From contig MIAO01000095.1 of NCBI GenBank assembly GCA_001829155.1, positions 1 to 44,524 on the forward strand: 44,524 bases of DNA, written 5' to 3'. How positions within the stretch are numbered: position 1 is the stretch's first letter; each line of letters opens with the position of its first letter. Position numbers and translations under genes: made by a program. This stretch comes from Spirochaetes bacterium GWB1_36_13. Lineage in GTDB: Bacteria; Spirochaetota; GWB1-36-13. A model generated the notes under the pieces. It was not told where the DNA came from. It saw only the letters and a list, made by a program, of their open reading frames with translations, and searched no databases. This document shows positions 1 to 8,658 of this stretch, in pieces.

Positions 1-1
1 A

Positions 2-679
2 AAATCCCGTTTCCATATCAAAAAGCGGGAAGAGCTCCGGTTTATGCGCACCAAGGTTTTCAGCGTAGTCCGAAGCATTATCACCGCTATGGGCAAGCGC
101 TTTGAAAAAGACGGTCTGATCGCGCACCACCGGGATGTTTTTTACCTCACGGTCAATGAAGTGATTGAATTGATAGAAGGCAGATCATCAAGCCAGCTGA
201 TTGTGAAAGACATCATTGAACTGCGCAAAAAAGAGTTTGATGAATACAGAAAGCAGGAAAGTTTTGAGCGGATGTATTTTTACGGTGATATTTACAACAA
301 CAATCTGGTGGAAATTCTTTCCGATGAGGAAGTGGATATGGCGAAAGAAGAAGAAACCGGAGACCCGAATATTTTCAGGGGGACTCCATGCAGCCCCGGT
401 TTTATCAAAGGCAAAGCTAAAGTAGTGCTCACTACCGAAGACGCTGATTTAAACGGGGAAATCCTCGTTACCAAGCGGACCGACCCCGGATGGGTGCCTC
501 TTTTTCCATCCATCAGCGGGCTGGTAATCGAACGGGGTTCTGTCCTCTCTCACTCGGCCGTGGTTGCCCGTGAAATGGGAATCCCGACTATTGTAGGCCT
601 CCGCAAAATCACCGATAAAATCCAGACCGGCGACCTCCTCGAAGTGGACGGCTCTACAGGAGTGGTGAAAAAAGTGTGA
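2..679 (+). CDS. PEP synthase / pyruvate phosphate dikinase family protein, C-terminal part
   Basis: The reading frame is open from base 2, so the gene starts outside the window and only its last 225 residues or so are seen. The C-terminal 110 residues are the PEP-utilising mobile (phosphohistidine swivel) domain. The signature SVLSHSAVVAREMGIP carries the histidine that shuttles phosphate between the nucleotide-binding and substrate sites, preceded by the typical GTPCSPGFIKGKAKVV entry strand. Residues before this (EELRFMRTKVFS and RDVFYLTVNEV) match the linker seen in PEP synthases and rifampin-phosphotransferase-like enzymes. Bacterial PEP synthase makes PEP from pyruvate and ATP; the rifampin enzyme phosphorylates an antibiotic. 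Without the N-terminal ATP-grasp and central domains the two cannot be separated. The gene ends with TGA just before a non-coding palindromic element. Confidence 0.85.
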   Translation, partial: KSRFHIKKREELRFMRTKVFSVVRSIITAMGKRFEKDGLIAHHRDVFYLTVNEVIELIEGRSSSQLIVKDIIELRKKEFDEYRKQESFERMYFYGDIYNNNLVEILSDEEVDMAKEEETGDPNIFRGTPCSPGFIKGKAKVVLTTEDADLNGEILVTKRTDPGWVPLFPSISGLVIERGSVLSHSAVVAREMGIPTIVGLRKITDKIQTGDLLEVDGSTGVVKKV

Positions 680-745
680 AAAATGGTTTTTGGGAGATAG
701 AAAAGTGATATTTTTATAATTTAGCAGTTTAGTTTAATATACACA

Positions 746-904
746 ACTGAATATAAATTGCAAAATTTGTCATTCCGGTTTTTGATAGCAAAAGACCGGA
801 ATCTGTAACTTAAAATGATTATTTTCAATAGATTCCAGCCTTCGCAGGAATGACAAAGAGAATAAAAAAATGCTCAGATTTTTGCAATTTAAAATCATTT
901 CAGT
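746..904. repeat. MITE-like element with nested inverted repeats
   Basis: This non-coding block is built of nested inverted repeats. The outermost pair is ACTGAA (746-751) with TTCAGT (899-904). Next comes TAAATTGCAAAA (754-765) with TTTTGCAATTTA (880-891), 12 bp and perfect. Then TTTGTCATTCC (766-776) pairs perfectly with GGAATGACAAA (847-857). Inside is a hairpin, ATTCCGG (772-778) with CCGGAAT (796-802), extended by TTTTG/CAAAA. A third ATTCC/GGAAT pair lies at 832-836 and 847-851. It lies between a gene ending from the left and a gene ending from the right. This is the layout of a non-autonomous mobile element or a structured intergenic repeat; no clear target-site duplication is visible. 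Confidence 0.6.
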
Positions 905-926
905 ATAGAATTATTTTTTAAACGAA

Positions 927-1475
927 TCATTTCTTTTGAAGTTCCAGATATTTTTTATATTCTTGATCTGCCAGATCAAAAAGTCCATTGCTTTTATAAA
1001 TAATCACTTTTAATAAGCTTCTCATTTCAGGATCATCTGTGCTTTCATCCACTTGTTTGATCTCTTTTTTAACTTCTTCGCTGAGTTTATCTTTATCTTT
1101 TGGTTTTTTTGAACTGCTGAAAACCATGGTGTCGTTGTCTGTTACGGATTTTTTCCCGTCTTTTATCATTTGGATAGACACAGCATTCATTCCTTCCAGT
1201 CCTTTTTCGGTCAGTTTGAAACGGGATTTTTTCTGGATTTGATATTTACTGCCGTCTTTTAAAATCAAAATAATTTCAGATTTTCCGCCAACTGAAATGA
1301 TAGTGCCGGATTCCAGTGATTTGAATTGAACAGGTTTAATTTTTTGTTTATCTTTGGTGATTTCAATAGAACCTTTAAAAGAATAAATCGCCGCAATTGT
1401 TTTTTCGGATGCGTCAATTTTTGTAAAAACTGAAAAAGTAATTAATAGTAATAAGATAAGTGTTTTTTTTAACAT
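927..1475 (-). CDS. Secreted FecR-domain-like protein
   Basis: Predicted 182-residue exported protein. The ATG at 1475 is preferred over an upstream TTG in the same frame (1508) because GGGAG lies a few bases upstream and the protein then begins with a clean signal peptide: MLKK, a Leu/Ile-rich core, then cleavage near residues 20-22. Residues 25-100 resemble the FecR sugar-binding-like beta domain (a GSIEI strand, SGTIISVGGKSEIILILKDG, then a KYQIQKKSRF strand), which in spirochaetes is often found in stand-alone periplasmic proteins. The rest is Lys/Asp/Glu-rich and ends in a short helical hairpin. No sigma factor or TonB receptor is adjacent, so a classical FecR signalling role is not indicated. 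The family assignment is by pattern only. Confidence 0.6.
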   Translation of the reverse strand: MLKKTLILLLLITFSVFTKIDASEKTIAAIYSFKGSIEITKDKQKIKPVQFKSLESGTIISVGGKSEIILILKDGSKYQIQKKSRFKLTEKGLEGMNAVSIQMIKDGKKSVTDNDTMVFSSSKKPKDKDKLSEEVKKEIKQVDESTDDPEMRSLLKVIIYKSNGLFDLADQEYKKYLELQKK

Positions 1476-1630
1476 ATTTTTCTCCCGTTTTTTTTGTAAA
1501 AAATACAATTCTTTTGATAATAATATATGCTAAAATTTGTATTTAACCAAAAAATTAATAAAAAATGGGTAAGGTTTTTTAATTGTTAAAATGAAAATAA
1601 GAAAGGATTGTCTTTTTTGAGTGTAAAAAG

Positions 1631-1703
<73 letters not shown>

Positions 1704-1893
1704 GCTTTTGACTATTTAAATATAGCAATTGAAATTCAAGAAAACAAAATTTTTTTAAAAAAATATAAGGGATTGAAAATAAATATATCCTATGAAATCT
1801 ACTCTATCGTAACAAAATCGGAAGATTTAAAAGTAAAGGTTGTAAAAGAAAAAGAAGAACAGGTAAAAAAGCGTAAAAAGGGGAATTAAAGAG

Positions 1894-2592
1894 TTACTTA
1901 ACCTCGTCCCACATCTGCTGGAGAACCGCGGTAAGCGTATCCTGCTCTTCATTTCTGAACTGCATGAGTTTGGGAATGTTTTTAAGAAAGTCTTTGACAA
2001 AAATCAGTTCATTTTCGCTTTTACGATAAAAATGCAAAGCTTGATAAGCTGTGGAAAGAAAATAACGGTATAAAATATTAAAAGGATATTTTTGAGTCAT
2101 TTTTCTGAAAATAAAAAGAGTTTTTATCTTTCTTCCTGTTTCCTGATAAATCAGACCTTTATAGAAAAGAGTCTTTTCTTCTCCTATGAAATTCCGGTAA
2201 AGCTTGACCAGACGGCGGGCAATGGTATATTTTTCAGATTTAATTAGAATATCAATTAATTCTTTTTTAAAATCAGGATCATAAGGGAAGCGGATGCTTC
2301 CAATCCTTGAAAAACGAAACGCAAGGCTTGTTTTTTTCTGTTTTTTGGACTCTTTAATCAAATTATTCAGGTTGTTTTTTAAAGGAAAGGCAACAGCGAT
2401 CCGTTGAAGGGTTTTCAATTTTTTTTCATTCAGGCGCAGAATGTCATAGCATTCAGCCAGAAGAGAAAGAATTCTCATGTCTTTTTCTCTGACTCTTTCA
2501 AGCATCAACACTGCTTCCTGAAATTTTCCCTGATTACAGTAATTCAAAGCCAAATCATGAGCAATATCGGGAGACTTTAAATCTAAAATCAT
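1894..2592 (-). CDS. TPR-like helical-repeat protein
   Basis: 232 residues without signal peptide or membrane segment, so probably cytoplasmic. The sequence is a series of helix pairs with weak tetratricopeptide character: a first clear repeat (AHDLALNYCNQGKFQEAVLM, residues 11-30), then LLAECYDILRLNEKKLKTLQ, and later LFYKGLIYQETGRKIKTLFI and FLSTAYQALHFYRKSENEL. Such proteins are scaffolds. It follows the triple-GAF PP2C phosphatase gene by 75 bp on the same strand, so it may be a partner in that signalling cluster; this is inference from position. ATG at 2592 is preceded by GCAGG. I recognise no specific family. Confidence 0.6.
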   Translation of the reverse strand: MILDLKSPDIAHDLALNYCNQGKFQEAVLMLERVREKDMRILSLLAECYDILRLNEKKLKTLQRIAVAFPLKNNLNNLIKESKKQKKTSLAFRFSRIGSIRFPYDPDFKKELIDILIKSEKYTIARRLVKLYRNFIGEEKTLFYKGLIYQETGRKIKTLFIFRKMTQKYPFNILYRYFLSTAYQALHFYRKSENELIFVKDFLKNIPKLMQFRNEEQDTLTAVLQQMWDEVK

Positions 2593-2667
2593 AACAAACC
2601 TGCTTTCTCTTTATCAGTGATAAATATCGATTTTTTTGGAATCAAAATTGAATGCTATTCAAAAATT

Positions 2668-5247
2668 TTATTGAAGAATCTGAATCCCGACAGCGGTCAA
2701 ATCATCTTGAAAAAAAGGCTTTCCGACAAAGTCTTTTAGAGACTCCCGAAGAGAATGAATAAAATTTTCAAGAGGAAGATAGGAATTATTTTGTATAAAC
2801 GATAAAAGCCCGGTGTCTCCAAATTCATCCCCCGTGGAGTTAAATTCTTCTGTCAGCCCGTCGGTATAAAAAAGGAGCCTGTCGTTTTTTTCAAAATTAA
2901 TATCATAATAGTGATAAACCGTTTTTTCAAGCATTCCGATCATTTTTGAATTTTTACCGAGTTTATGGATTTCATTCCCTCTCATAAGGTATTGGGGGGG
3001 ATGACCTGCCGAAGCGTAAAATATTTTTTTTTCATAAAAATCAATTTCTGCTGTAAAACAGCTGAAAAAAATACTCAAATTAAAATACTGTTTATAAAAA
3101 ACCTGATTGAGATGAGAGAGAATATCAGAAGGAGATGAAGAAGTATTTTTAATTTTCTCATATTCGCTTTTAATCAGCATAGTCGCTAAAGCCGCCTGAA
3201 TGCCGTGCCCAATTGCATCCGCTATAAAAACTCTGATAATGCCCTCTTCCATTTCAAAAATATCATAAATATCGCCGCCGATTTCATTATGCGGCTGATA
3301 AATGGTTTTGATTTGAAGGTTTTGAATGTGTGAAAAAGAAAAAGGCAGAAGATTTCCCTGAATCTGTCTTGCCAGCGCCATATCTTCGGATATCATCCGC
3401 TCTTTTTCCAGAAGCTTGTTTCTCGCTTCCTCTATTTCATCATAAAGTTTCGAGTTGCGCACAACAACGCTGATCTGAGCCACAAAACGGGTAATAGAGT
3501 CCAAATCTTCTTCTTTTAAAAAAATAGGCGTGGAATGAGAAAAAAGACTGAAAGCCCCAATCACTTCTTCTCCTACTAAAAGAGGAATGTTTAAAGCTGT
3601 TCTCAGTTCTAAATCCTCAGCCACTTTCCGGTTTAATGGATTTTCAATCAACTCCGGTCTGACATCCGGAAAATAGGACATCTTTTTTTCCAGAATAGTT
3701 TCTCCGATTCTTCCGCCTTTTTCAAAATTGAGCGGAAAATATTTTCCTTCCATTTTTTCCTGTTCATGCTTAAGCCGTTCTGGAAGACGGTATATTTCTA
3801 CTTTATAAGTTTTCAGGTCTTTTTGAACAAAACTCAAACCAAATCCTTCAAAAGAAAAAGTATTTTTAAGATATTCTATAATTTTATTAAAGACAGAAAC
3901 AAAGTCGAGGGACAATATCAGATCTTTTGTAATATCATTGAAAAGAGAAAGCTCATTTTTTTTTGCTTCTATTTCCTGATAGAGTTTTTTGTTTTTCAAA
4001 ATCACGCCGATCTGGGCGGTAAATTTCTGAATGGACTGAATATTTTCAGGGGTAATAGAGATGCTTCGGGAGCTTGCCGTCAGCGTAAAAGAACCGATGA
4101 CTTCATTTTCTACCGGTATCGGCATATGAAGGACACTTTTGATTTGATACTCTTCTACAATATCCTTGTCCATTGACTGAGGAAAGTAGGTGGTATCAAT
4201 ATCGGTAACAAATAAAGGTCTGTTGCTGAGAATTGTCACCGAAGCGATTCCTCCTTTCAAAGGATCTAAAGAAAACTTATCCCCTTTTCTGATTTCAATC
4301 CGGTTTAAAAACGATCTTTTCGGCATCTGCCAGATTTCAACAATATAATTCTGCCTGTTTTTATCCACCAGCCCCAGTCCCAGTCCTTCAAATCCGTAAG
4401 TGTTTTTAAGATAGTCTGCTATCTCTTTGATAATTTCATCAAAATTAAAAAAAGAACTGATTTTTCGGACAATTTCCCCAAAAGTTTCGAGTTCTTTATG
4501 AGAAGCCATCGCATCTTCATTCGATTTGATATTTCTTATGATCGGCAGTATCTGGGAAATAAAAAAATCCAGCGATTGAATTTCTTTTGGTTTAAGTGAA
4601 AGAGAAGCCGAATGTGTGGTCAAAGTAAGAAAGCCCACACAACTTTCTTTTGTTTTTAAGGGAATCTGTAAAAAACTTTTAATTTTAAGAAAAGATGTAA
4701 ATTTTTGATTTTCATTTGATTTTATTAATTTAGAAGAAAAATCAGAGATAAAATTCATCCTGTTTAAATTGTCAATTAAAACAAAAGGATAGGGTTTCCC
4801 GATTTTTTCTTTACAAACATCCTGAAACTCTGGAAGCATAGAAAAAGCAGAAACAATGGGATTTTCGCCTTTTCCCCTGTAAAGCGCCAGCATTGCTCCC
4901 TCAAACCCGAATTTAATAAAAAGAAAAGAACTGATTTTTTCAAATAATGTTTCAATATTTTTTAAACCCTGACATTCCTGAAGTACCTGACTCAACTGCA
5001 AAAGATCAAAAGAATGCGCTTCTGCCTGACGATAGGCTGTTTTAAACTGAGAAAGCGCTTTTGATATTATTTTAAAATAAAAATATGAAAAAACAAGGGA
5101 AATAATCAAGATTCCCGGCAGAAAAAACACAAGATTGTCAAATAGATGAGAAGAAAAAAAGCCTTGAATGAGAAATAAAATCGAAAACACAAACAATGTC
5201 AATCCAAATATCTTAAAAAAATATATCCGGTTCTGTTTTCTGCTCAT
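2668..5247 (-). CDS. Membrane-anchored triple-GAF PP2C (SpoIIE/RsbU-type) serine phosphatase
   Basis: 859 residues. Two N-terminal membrane helices (about 9-30 and 38-59) are followed by three GAF domains (about 85-225, 250-415 and 440-595). The GAFs are recognisable as internal repeats: each contains a version of NTYGFEGLGLGLV followed by a YxVEIxxxP strand, and a C-terminal IGSFTLTA-like strand. A coiled linker ending in ALARQIQGNLLP leads into a SpoIIE-type PP2C domain (about 640-858). Metal-binding motifs GGDIYDIF (near 656), DAIGHG (near 677) and DRLLFYTDGLTEEF (near 795) are intact, so activity is expected. Such enzymes dephosphorylate anti-sigma-factor antagonists in partner-switching pathways. 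No anti-sigma kinase or STAS gene lies in this window. The gene starts 3 bp after the hydrolase gene stop, so translation is probably coupled. Confidence 0.92.
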   Translation of the reverse strand: MSRKQNRIYFFKIFGLTLFVFSILFLIQGFFSSHLFDNLVFFLPGILIISLVFSYFYFKIISKALSQFKTAYRQAEAHSFDLLQLSQVLQECQGLKNIETLFEKISSFLFIKFGFEGAMLALYRGKGENPIVSAFSMLPEFQDVCKEKIGKPYPFVLIDNLNRMNFISDFSSKLIKSNENQKFTSFLKIKSFLQIPLKTKESCVGFLTLTTHSASLSLKPKEIQSLDFFISQILPIIRNIKSNEDAMASHKELETFGEIVRKISSFFNFDEIIKEIADYLKNTYGFEGLGLGLVDKNRQNYIVEIWQMPKRSFLNRIEIRKGDKFSLDPLKGGIASVTILSNRPLFVTDIDTTYFPQSMDKDIVEEYQIKSVLHMPIPVENEVIGSFTLTASSRSISITPENIQSIQKFTAQIGVILKNKKLYQEIEAKKNELSLFNDITKDLILSLDFVSVFNKIIEYLKNTFSFEGFGLSFVQKDLKTYKVEIYRLPERLKHEQEKMEGKYFPLNFEKGGRIGETILEKKMSYFPDVRPELIENPLNRKVAEDLELRTALNIPLLVGEEVIGAFSLFSHSTPIFLKEEDLDSITRFVAQISVVVRNSKLYDEIEEARNKLLEKERMISEDMALARQIQGNLLPFSFSHIQNLQIKTIYQPHNEIGGDIYDIFEMEEGIIRVFIADAIGHGIQAALATMLIKSEYEKIKNTSSSPSDILSHLNQVFYKQYFNLSIFFSCFTAEIDFYEKKIFYASAGHPPQYLMRGNEIHKLGKNSKMIGMLEKTVYHYYDINFEKNDRLLFYTDGLTEEFNSTGDEFGDTGLLSFIQNNSYLPLENFIHSLRESLKDFVGKPFFQDDLTAVGIQILQ

Positions 5248-5250
5248 TAA

Positions 5251-6225
5251 TTATTTCAGCTCAACAATCCCGCCGTCGAGCGCCAGAATAATTTCCAGTT
5301 TATTTTCCTTGCGGTAGTTTTTACAATAACTGTCCCGGTATTTTCGGGCGTTTATAAATTTTTCATAAATAGCCTGATCCCGGTTTGAGGGTTCGTGATG
5401 AAAAAGCGCCAGTTTCTTGACTCCTGCTTCAATAGCAAGTTCAACTCCAATATTGGCAGAAGAATGCCCCCAGTCCATTTTATGAAGCTCTGCTTCCTGA
5501 AAAGTGTACATCGCATCAAAAACCAAAAGGTCAGCATCTTTATAAAATCTCACATATTCTTGAATTTTCTGCTCGGAAAGCTCCCGGGAAGGATATTCTC
5601 CATCCGTTGCATAAACAAAAGATTTTCCATCAGGAAAATCAAAACGGTAAGAAAAAGAACCTCCCGGATGCCGCAGAGGAAGAATTCGTATTTTTACATT
5701 ATTCAGCTGGATAAAACCTTCAGGGCTCAATTGAAAAAAACTCTTGAAAGAAGCCATATCGGTCATTTCCACAGGAAAATGATGTTTTACCTGCTGATCC
5801 GCCAATTTTAATTCCGGATCCGAATGCCCCGAATAAACATTAATGCTGAAAGAAGGGTTGTAAGCCGGAACAAAAAAAGGAAAACCCATAATATGATCCC
5901 AATGAAAATGAGAAAGAAAAAGATGGACAATACTTTTCTTTTCCTGTCTTTTAATCAGATCTAATCCAAGTTCCCGGAGTCCGCTGCCGGCATCCAGAAT
6001 AAAATAATCATCCAATCCCTGAATTTCAACGCAGGGGCTGTTGCCTTTATAAGTATTTTTTACATAACTGGGAAGAGAATGGTAAATTTTCTCAGCATCT
6101 TCTTTGTTTTTAACAGGAGAGTCAATCGTTTCCATAAGAGCGGCAAGGAGTTTTTCCTTCAGAGCATTTTGCTGAAGCGGAGCAGGTATAGAACCGGTGG
6201 TCCCCCAAAACTTAATTTTAATCAT
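5251..6225 (-). CDS. Metallo-beta-lactamase-fold hydrolase
   Basis: 324 residues. ATG at 6225 is chosen over an in-frame TTG two codons upstream because AGGAC sits six bases before the ATG and only one base before the TTG. The fold is shown by an N-terminal strand and loop IKFWGTTGSIPAP and the metal-binding motif SHFHWDH (H106, H108, D110, H111). Later metal ligands are in ATDGEY and LFDAMYTF followed by WGHSS, and the sequence ends with LALFHHEPS. This pattern is closest to the PhnP/RNase Z/class II cyclic-nucleotide phosphodiesterase group. An insertion of about 45 residues after the first strand (LLAALMETIDS to YVKNTYK) is unusual. It is the first gene of the operon with the GAF-PP2C phosphatase, so cyclic-nucleotide turnover linked to GAF sensing is possible but unproven. 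Confidence 0.85.
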   Translation of the reverse strand: MIKIKFWGTTGSIPAPLQQNALKEKLLAALMETIDSPVKNKEDAEKIYHSLPSYVKNTYKGNSPCVEIQGLDDYFILDAGSGLRELGLDLIKRQEKKSIVHLFLSHFHWDHIMGFPFFVPAYNPSFSINVYSGHSDPELKLADQQVKHHFPVEMTDMASFKSFFQLSPEGFIQLNNVKIRILPLRHPGGSFSYRFDFPDGKSFVYATDGEYPSRELSEQKIQEYVRFYKDADLLVFDAMYTFQEAELHKMDWGHSSANIGVELAIEAGVKKLALFHHEPSNRDQAIYEKFINARKYRDSYCKNYRKENKLEIILALDGGIVELK

Positions 6226-6341
6226 TCTCAAGTCCTTTTGAAGTTACTATAAAAAAATAATAGTTTATAAAAAAAAATCAATTAAATTTTTAATACGCAA
6301 AGAATATTTTCGGAAAAAAGAATGAGTTTTTGGAGATTTAT

Positions 6342-7076
6342 ATGCCCCGTTTAGAAAGAAAAGCCAGAAAAAAATTCGGAGCCGCAATAGTCGCCCATAA
6401 AATGATCGAAGAAGGCGATACAGTGCTCATAGCGGTATCAGGAGGAAAAGACAGTCTTTTGATGGTAAAACTTTTTGCTGATTTTCAAAAAAAAGCGCCC
6501 ATTGATTTTAAAATAATCGCTTGCCATCTTAAAAATGAATTGACCGAACCTGCGCTCCGGGAAAAAACAGCTGCCTATGTCGAGCAGGTTTTTAAAGATT
6601 TAAATATTCCTTATATTATTAAAAACCTTCCTACAGTCAGTGAAAGCAAAAAAGACAAGCCCGTCAGCTGTTTCTGGTGCAGCTGGCTCAGACGGACCTA
6701 TCTTTTTAAAATAGCAAAAGATATGGGAATCAAAAAACTTGCTTTAGGGCACCATAAAGACGATATGATTGAGACTTTTCTTATGAATCTTTTTTATCAT
6801 GGCAAACTCTCTACTATGCCGATGAAACTTCAGCTTTTTAAAGGAGATTTGAGCATTATAAGACCCTTAGGGCTTCTTCTGGAAAAAGAAATTGCAATTG
6901 TATCCCAGGAGATGGGTTTTATTCCTGCTACCTGCCTTTGCGCTTTTGCCGGGAATACCAAAAGAAATTCGATGAAAGAAATGATCTCTGAAATTGAAAA
7001 AGAAGTGAAATCAGTCAAAACAAATCTATTTAATGCCTGTGATTTTTCAAATATCGAGAAAGAGTATCTGAATTGA
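6342..7076 (+). CDS. TtcA/TtuA-like PP-loop tRNA thiolation ATPase
   Basis: 244 residues from ATG 6342; an in-frame TTG at 6330 is rejected because GGAG at 6332-6335 serves the ATG. The N-type ATP pyrophosphatase PP-loop is AVSGGKDS (33-38). A CxxC pair (C110, C113 in CFWCSWLRR), followed by C198/C200, supplies the cysteines that ligate a [4Fe-4S] cluster in the TtcA group. The LGHHKDD motif is at 135-141. TtcA makes 2-thiocytidine at tRNA position 32 and TtuA 2-thiouridine at 54. The usual length is near 300, so this is a short version lacking extra terminal domains. The GHHKDD and CFWC spacing favour TtcA over TilS. Transcription is divergent from the hydrolase/phosphatase operon across a 116-bp gap. 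Confidence 0.8.
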   Translation: MPRLERKARKKFGAAIVAHKMIEEGDTVLIAVSGGKDSLLMVKLFADFQKKAPIDFKIIACHLKNELTEPALREKTAAYVEQVFKDLNIPYIIKNLPTVSESKKDKPVSCFWCSWLRRTYLFKIAKDMGIKKLALGHHKDDMIETFLMNLFYHGKLSTMPMKLQLFKGDLSIIRPLGLLLEKEIAIVSQEMGFIPATCLCAFAGNTKRNSMKEMISEIEKEVKSVKTNLFNACDFSNIEKEYLN

Positions 7077-7163
7077 AAAAGTTTTTTATCTTTTCAGAAA
7101 AAGAGTTAAATTTTCATTCTGTATTTTTTTGATAATTATAAAATAATTTATATTGGATTTTAA

Positions 7164-8411
7164 ATGACTTCTTTGGAGCAATCTTCTTTTTCTTTAGACG
7201 AAATACTGAGGAATGAATTGATTGAAGCTCATTTCCAGCCTATTATTTCTATAAAGAGAAAATCCGTCTGCGGTCTGGAAGGTTTATGCAGAGGACAGTC
7301 TGTCACAGAAAAAAAATTGATCCCTCCTTTTGCGCTTTTTGAACGGGCTTTGATAGAGGATCGTGTTTTGGAACTGGATCGTTTGTGCCGGAAAAGAGTA
7401 TTGGAACAATTTCAGCCGATTTATGAAAAAAACAACACTGCCCTGCTTTTTTTAAACTTTGAAATATCCATTATTGATAAAGGAGTTGTCGGCTCCGGCA
7501 ATATTGTCAATACAGTTCGAAAACTCGGTATTAATCCTAAAAATATTGTTATTGAAATAATTGAGTCTAAAGTAAATGATACTGAAGCTTTAAAGGATTT
7601 TGTTGCCACTTACAAGGACTATGGTTTTTTGATCGCATTGGATGATTTCGGCGCCGGACATTCCAATTTGGACCGCATCGCCCATGTCAAACCGGATATT
7701 TTAAAAATAGACCGTTCAATTATCAGTAATATTGATAAAGAATATTATAAACAGGAAATTTTTAAATCTCTGGTCAGTCTTTCTCATAGAGTCGGCTCTC
7801 TTGTACTGGCAGAAGGAACGGAAACAGAAGAAGAAATTTTCACCTGTCTTGAACTCGGCGCTGATCTTTTTCAGGGATTTTATTTTAAGAAGCCCGAACC
7901 TGTTTCAAGCCATATTTTTCATATGCTTCAGGATAAAATTGAATACATTTCCTATCAATTCAGAAATACTGTACTTGAAAAAATAAATAGTCACAAATTT
8001 CATAAAATCAAATTAGATACGATCATGAATCATCTGATCGCCGGGTTGCTTTCCACTCCGCTGGATGATTTCGATGCCAGACTGAAAGAAATGATTTATG
8101 AGTACCCATCCATTGAATGCGCCTATATTTTAAACGAAATGGGCATTCAGACAACCGAGACTATTTTCAATACTTCAGACGCGCCCATCATAGAAAAGAA
8201 ACTTCTTTTTCATCCTGCTGTCAAAGGAAGCGGGCATTCATTGAAAGATTATTATTTTTTTATCCTTTCAGGACTGAATCAGTACATTACCGAACCTTAT
8301 ATTTCCATGGCAACCGGAAGACTTTGCATCACAGTTTCTTCTCTTTTCAGAAACATCCACTATCATGAAAAATTTATCCTGTGTATTGATTTAAATCCGG
8401 ATTTTATATAG
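7164..8411 (+). CDS. c-di-GMP phosphodiesterase, EAL domain with YkuI_C-type sensor
   Basis: 415 residues, cytoplasmic (no signal or membrane helix). The EAL domain covers about 15-255 with the catalytic set intact: E39 in LEGL, N98 in LNFE, E131/E134 in IEIIES, D160-D161 in DDFGAG, K181 in ILKIDRS, E217 in AEGTE, and Q237 in FQGF. It should therefore hydrolyse cyclic di-GMP to pGpG. The last 130 residues (YPSIECAYILNEMGIQ, then HSLKDYYFF and ISMATGRLCITVS) match the PAS/Cache-like YkuI_C domain found behind EAL in Bacillus YkuI and relatives, a likely ligand or dimer module. A PilZ-type c-di-GMP receptor is encoded at 40852-41229. The gene is monocistronic; ATG 7164 follows a weak GGA. Confidence 0.92.
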   Translation: MTSLEQSSFSLDEILRNELIEAHFQPIISIKRKSVCGLEGLCRGQSVTEKKLIPPFALFERALIEDRVLELDRLCRKRVLEQFQPIYEKNNTALLFLNFEISIIDKGVVGSGNIVNTVRKLGINPKNIVIEIIESKVNDTEALKDFVATYKDYGFLIALDDFGAGHSNLDRIAHVKPDILKIDRSIISNIDKEYYKQEIFKSLVSLSHRVGSLVLAEGTETEEEIFTCLELGADLFQGFYFKKPEPVSSHIFHMLQDKIEYISYQFRNTVLEKINSHKFHKIKLDTIMNHLIAGLLSTPLDDFDARLKEMIYEYPSIECAYILNEMGIQTTETIFNTSDAPIIEKKLLFHPAVKGSGHSLKDYYFFILSGLNQYITEPYISMATGRLCITVSSLFRNIHYHEKFILCIDLNPDFI

Positions 8412-8604
8412 GGAAGTTCTGAGGCTCTTTCTCATTTCAAGTGGTAAATTGATTTTTAAATAATCTAGTTTTCCATAATAGAAGGAATTTTGAAATTAAT
8501 TTCTTTTTTTACCGTCAGGTAGTGTAAATAAATAGTTATTGAAAAACAATGTTTTAATTCCTAAAACTCCCCTTGTCTTCCTCTGGTCAGCGCCGATTAA
8601 ACCT

Positions 8605-8643
8605 CTCTCTTTCAAAAAAAACAACCGTTTCAATGAAAGAGAG
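8605..8643. terminator. Inverted repeat between convergent genes, possible terminator
   Basis: CTCTCTTTCA (8605-8614) pairs perfectly with TGAAAGAGAG (8634-8643) around a 19-nt loop, between the ends of the EAL gene and lysS. There is no clean U-run after the stem in either direction (A-rich DNA lies in the loop), so it is a weak terminator candidate for lysS or the EAL gene. Confidence 0.4.
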
Positions 8644-8658
8644 GGAAAGTTAAAAATT

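Noticed and set aside
1773-1889. Plus-strand 38-codon frame with TTG start and Lys/Glu-rich ending, between tRNA-Phe and the TPR gene
   Set aside because: No ATG, the possible AAGGGA is only one base before the TTG, and low-complexity Lys codons arise easily in A-rich DNA. It may be the tail of a decayed gene but cannot be supported.
6342-7076. tRNA(Ile)-lysidine synthase TilS
   Set aside because: The CFWC pair and later CLC cysteines plus the GHHKDD spacing fit the Fe-S TtcA/TtuA group, which TilS lacks.
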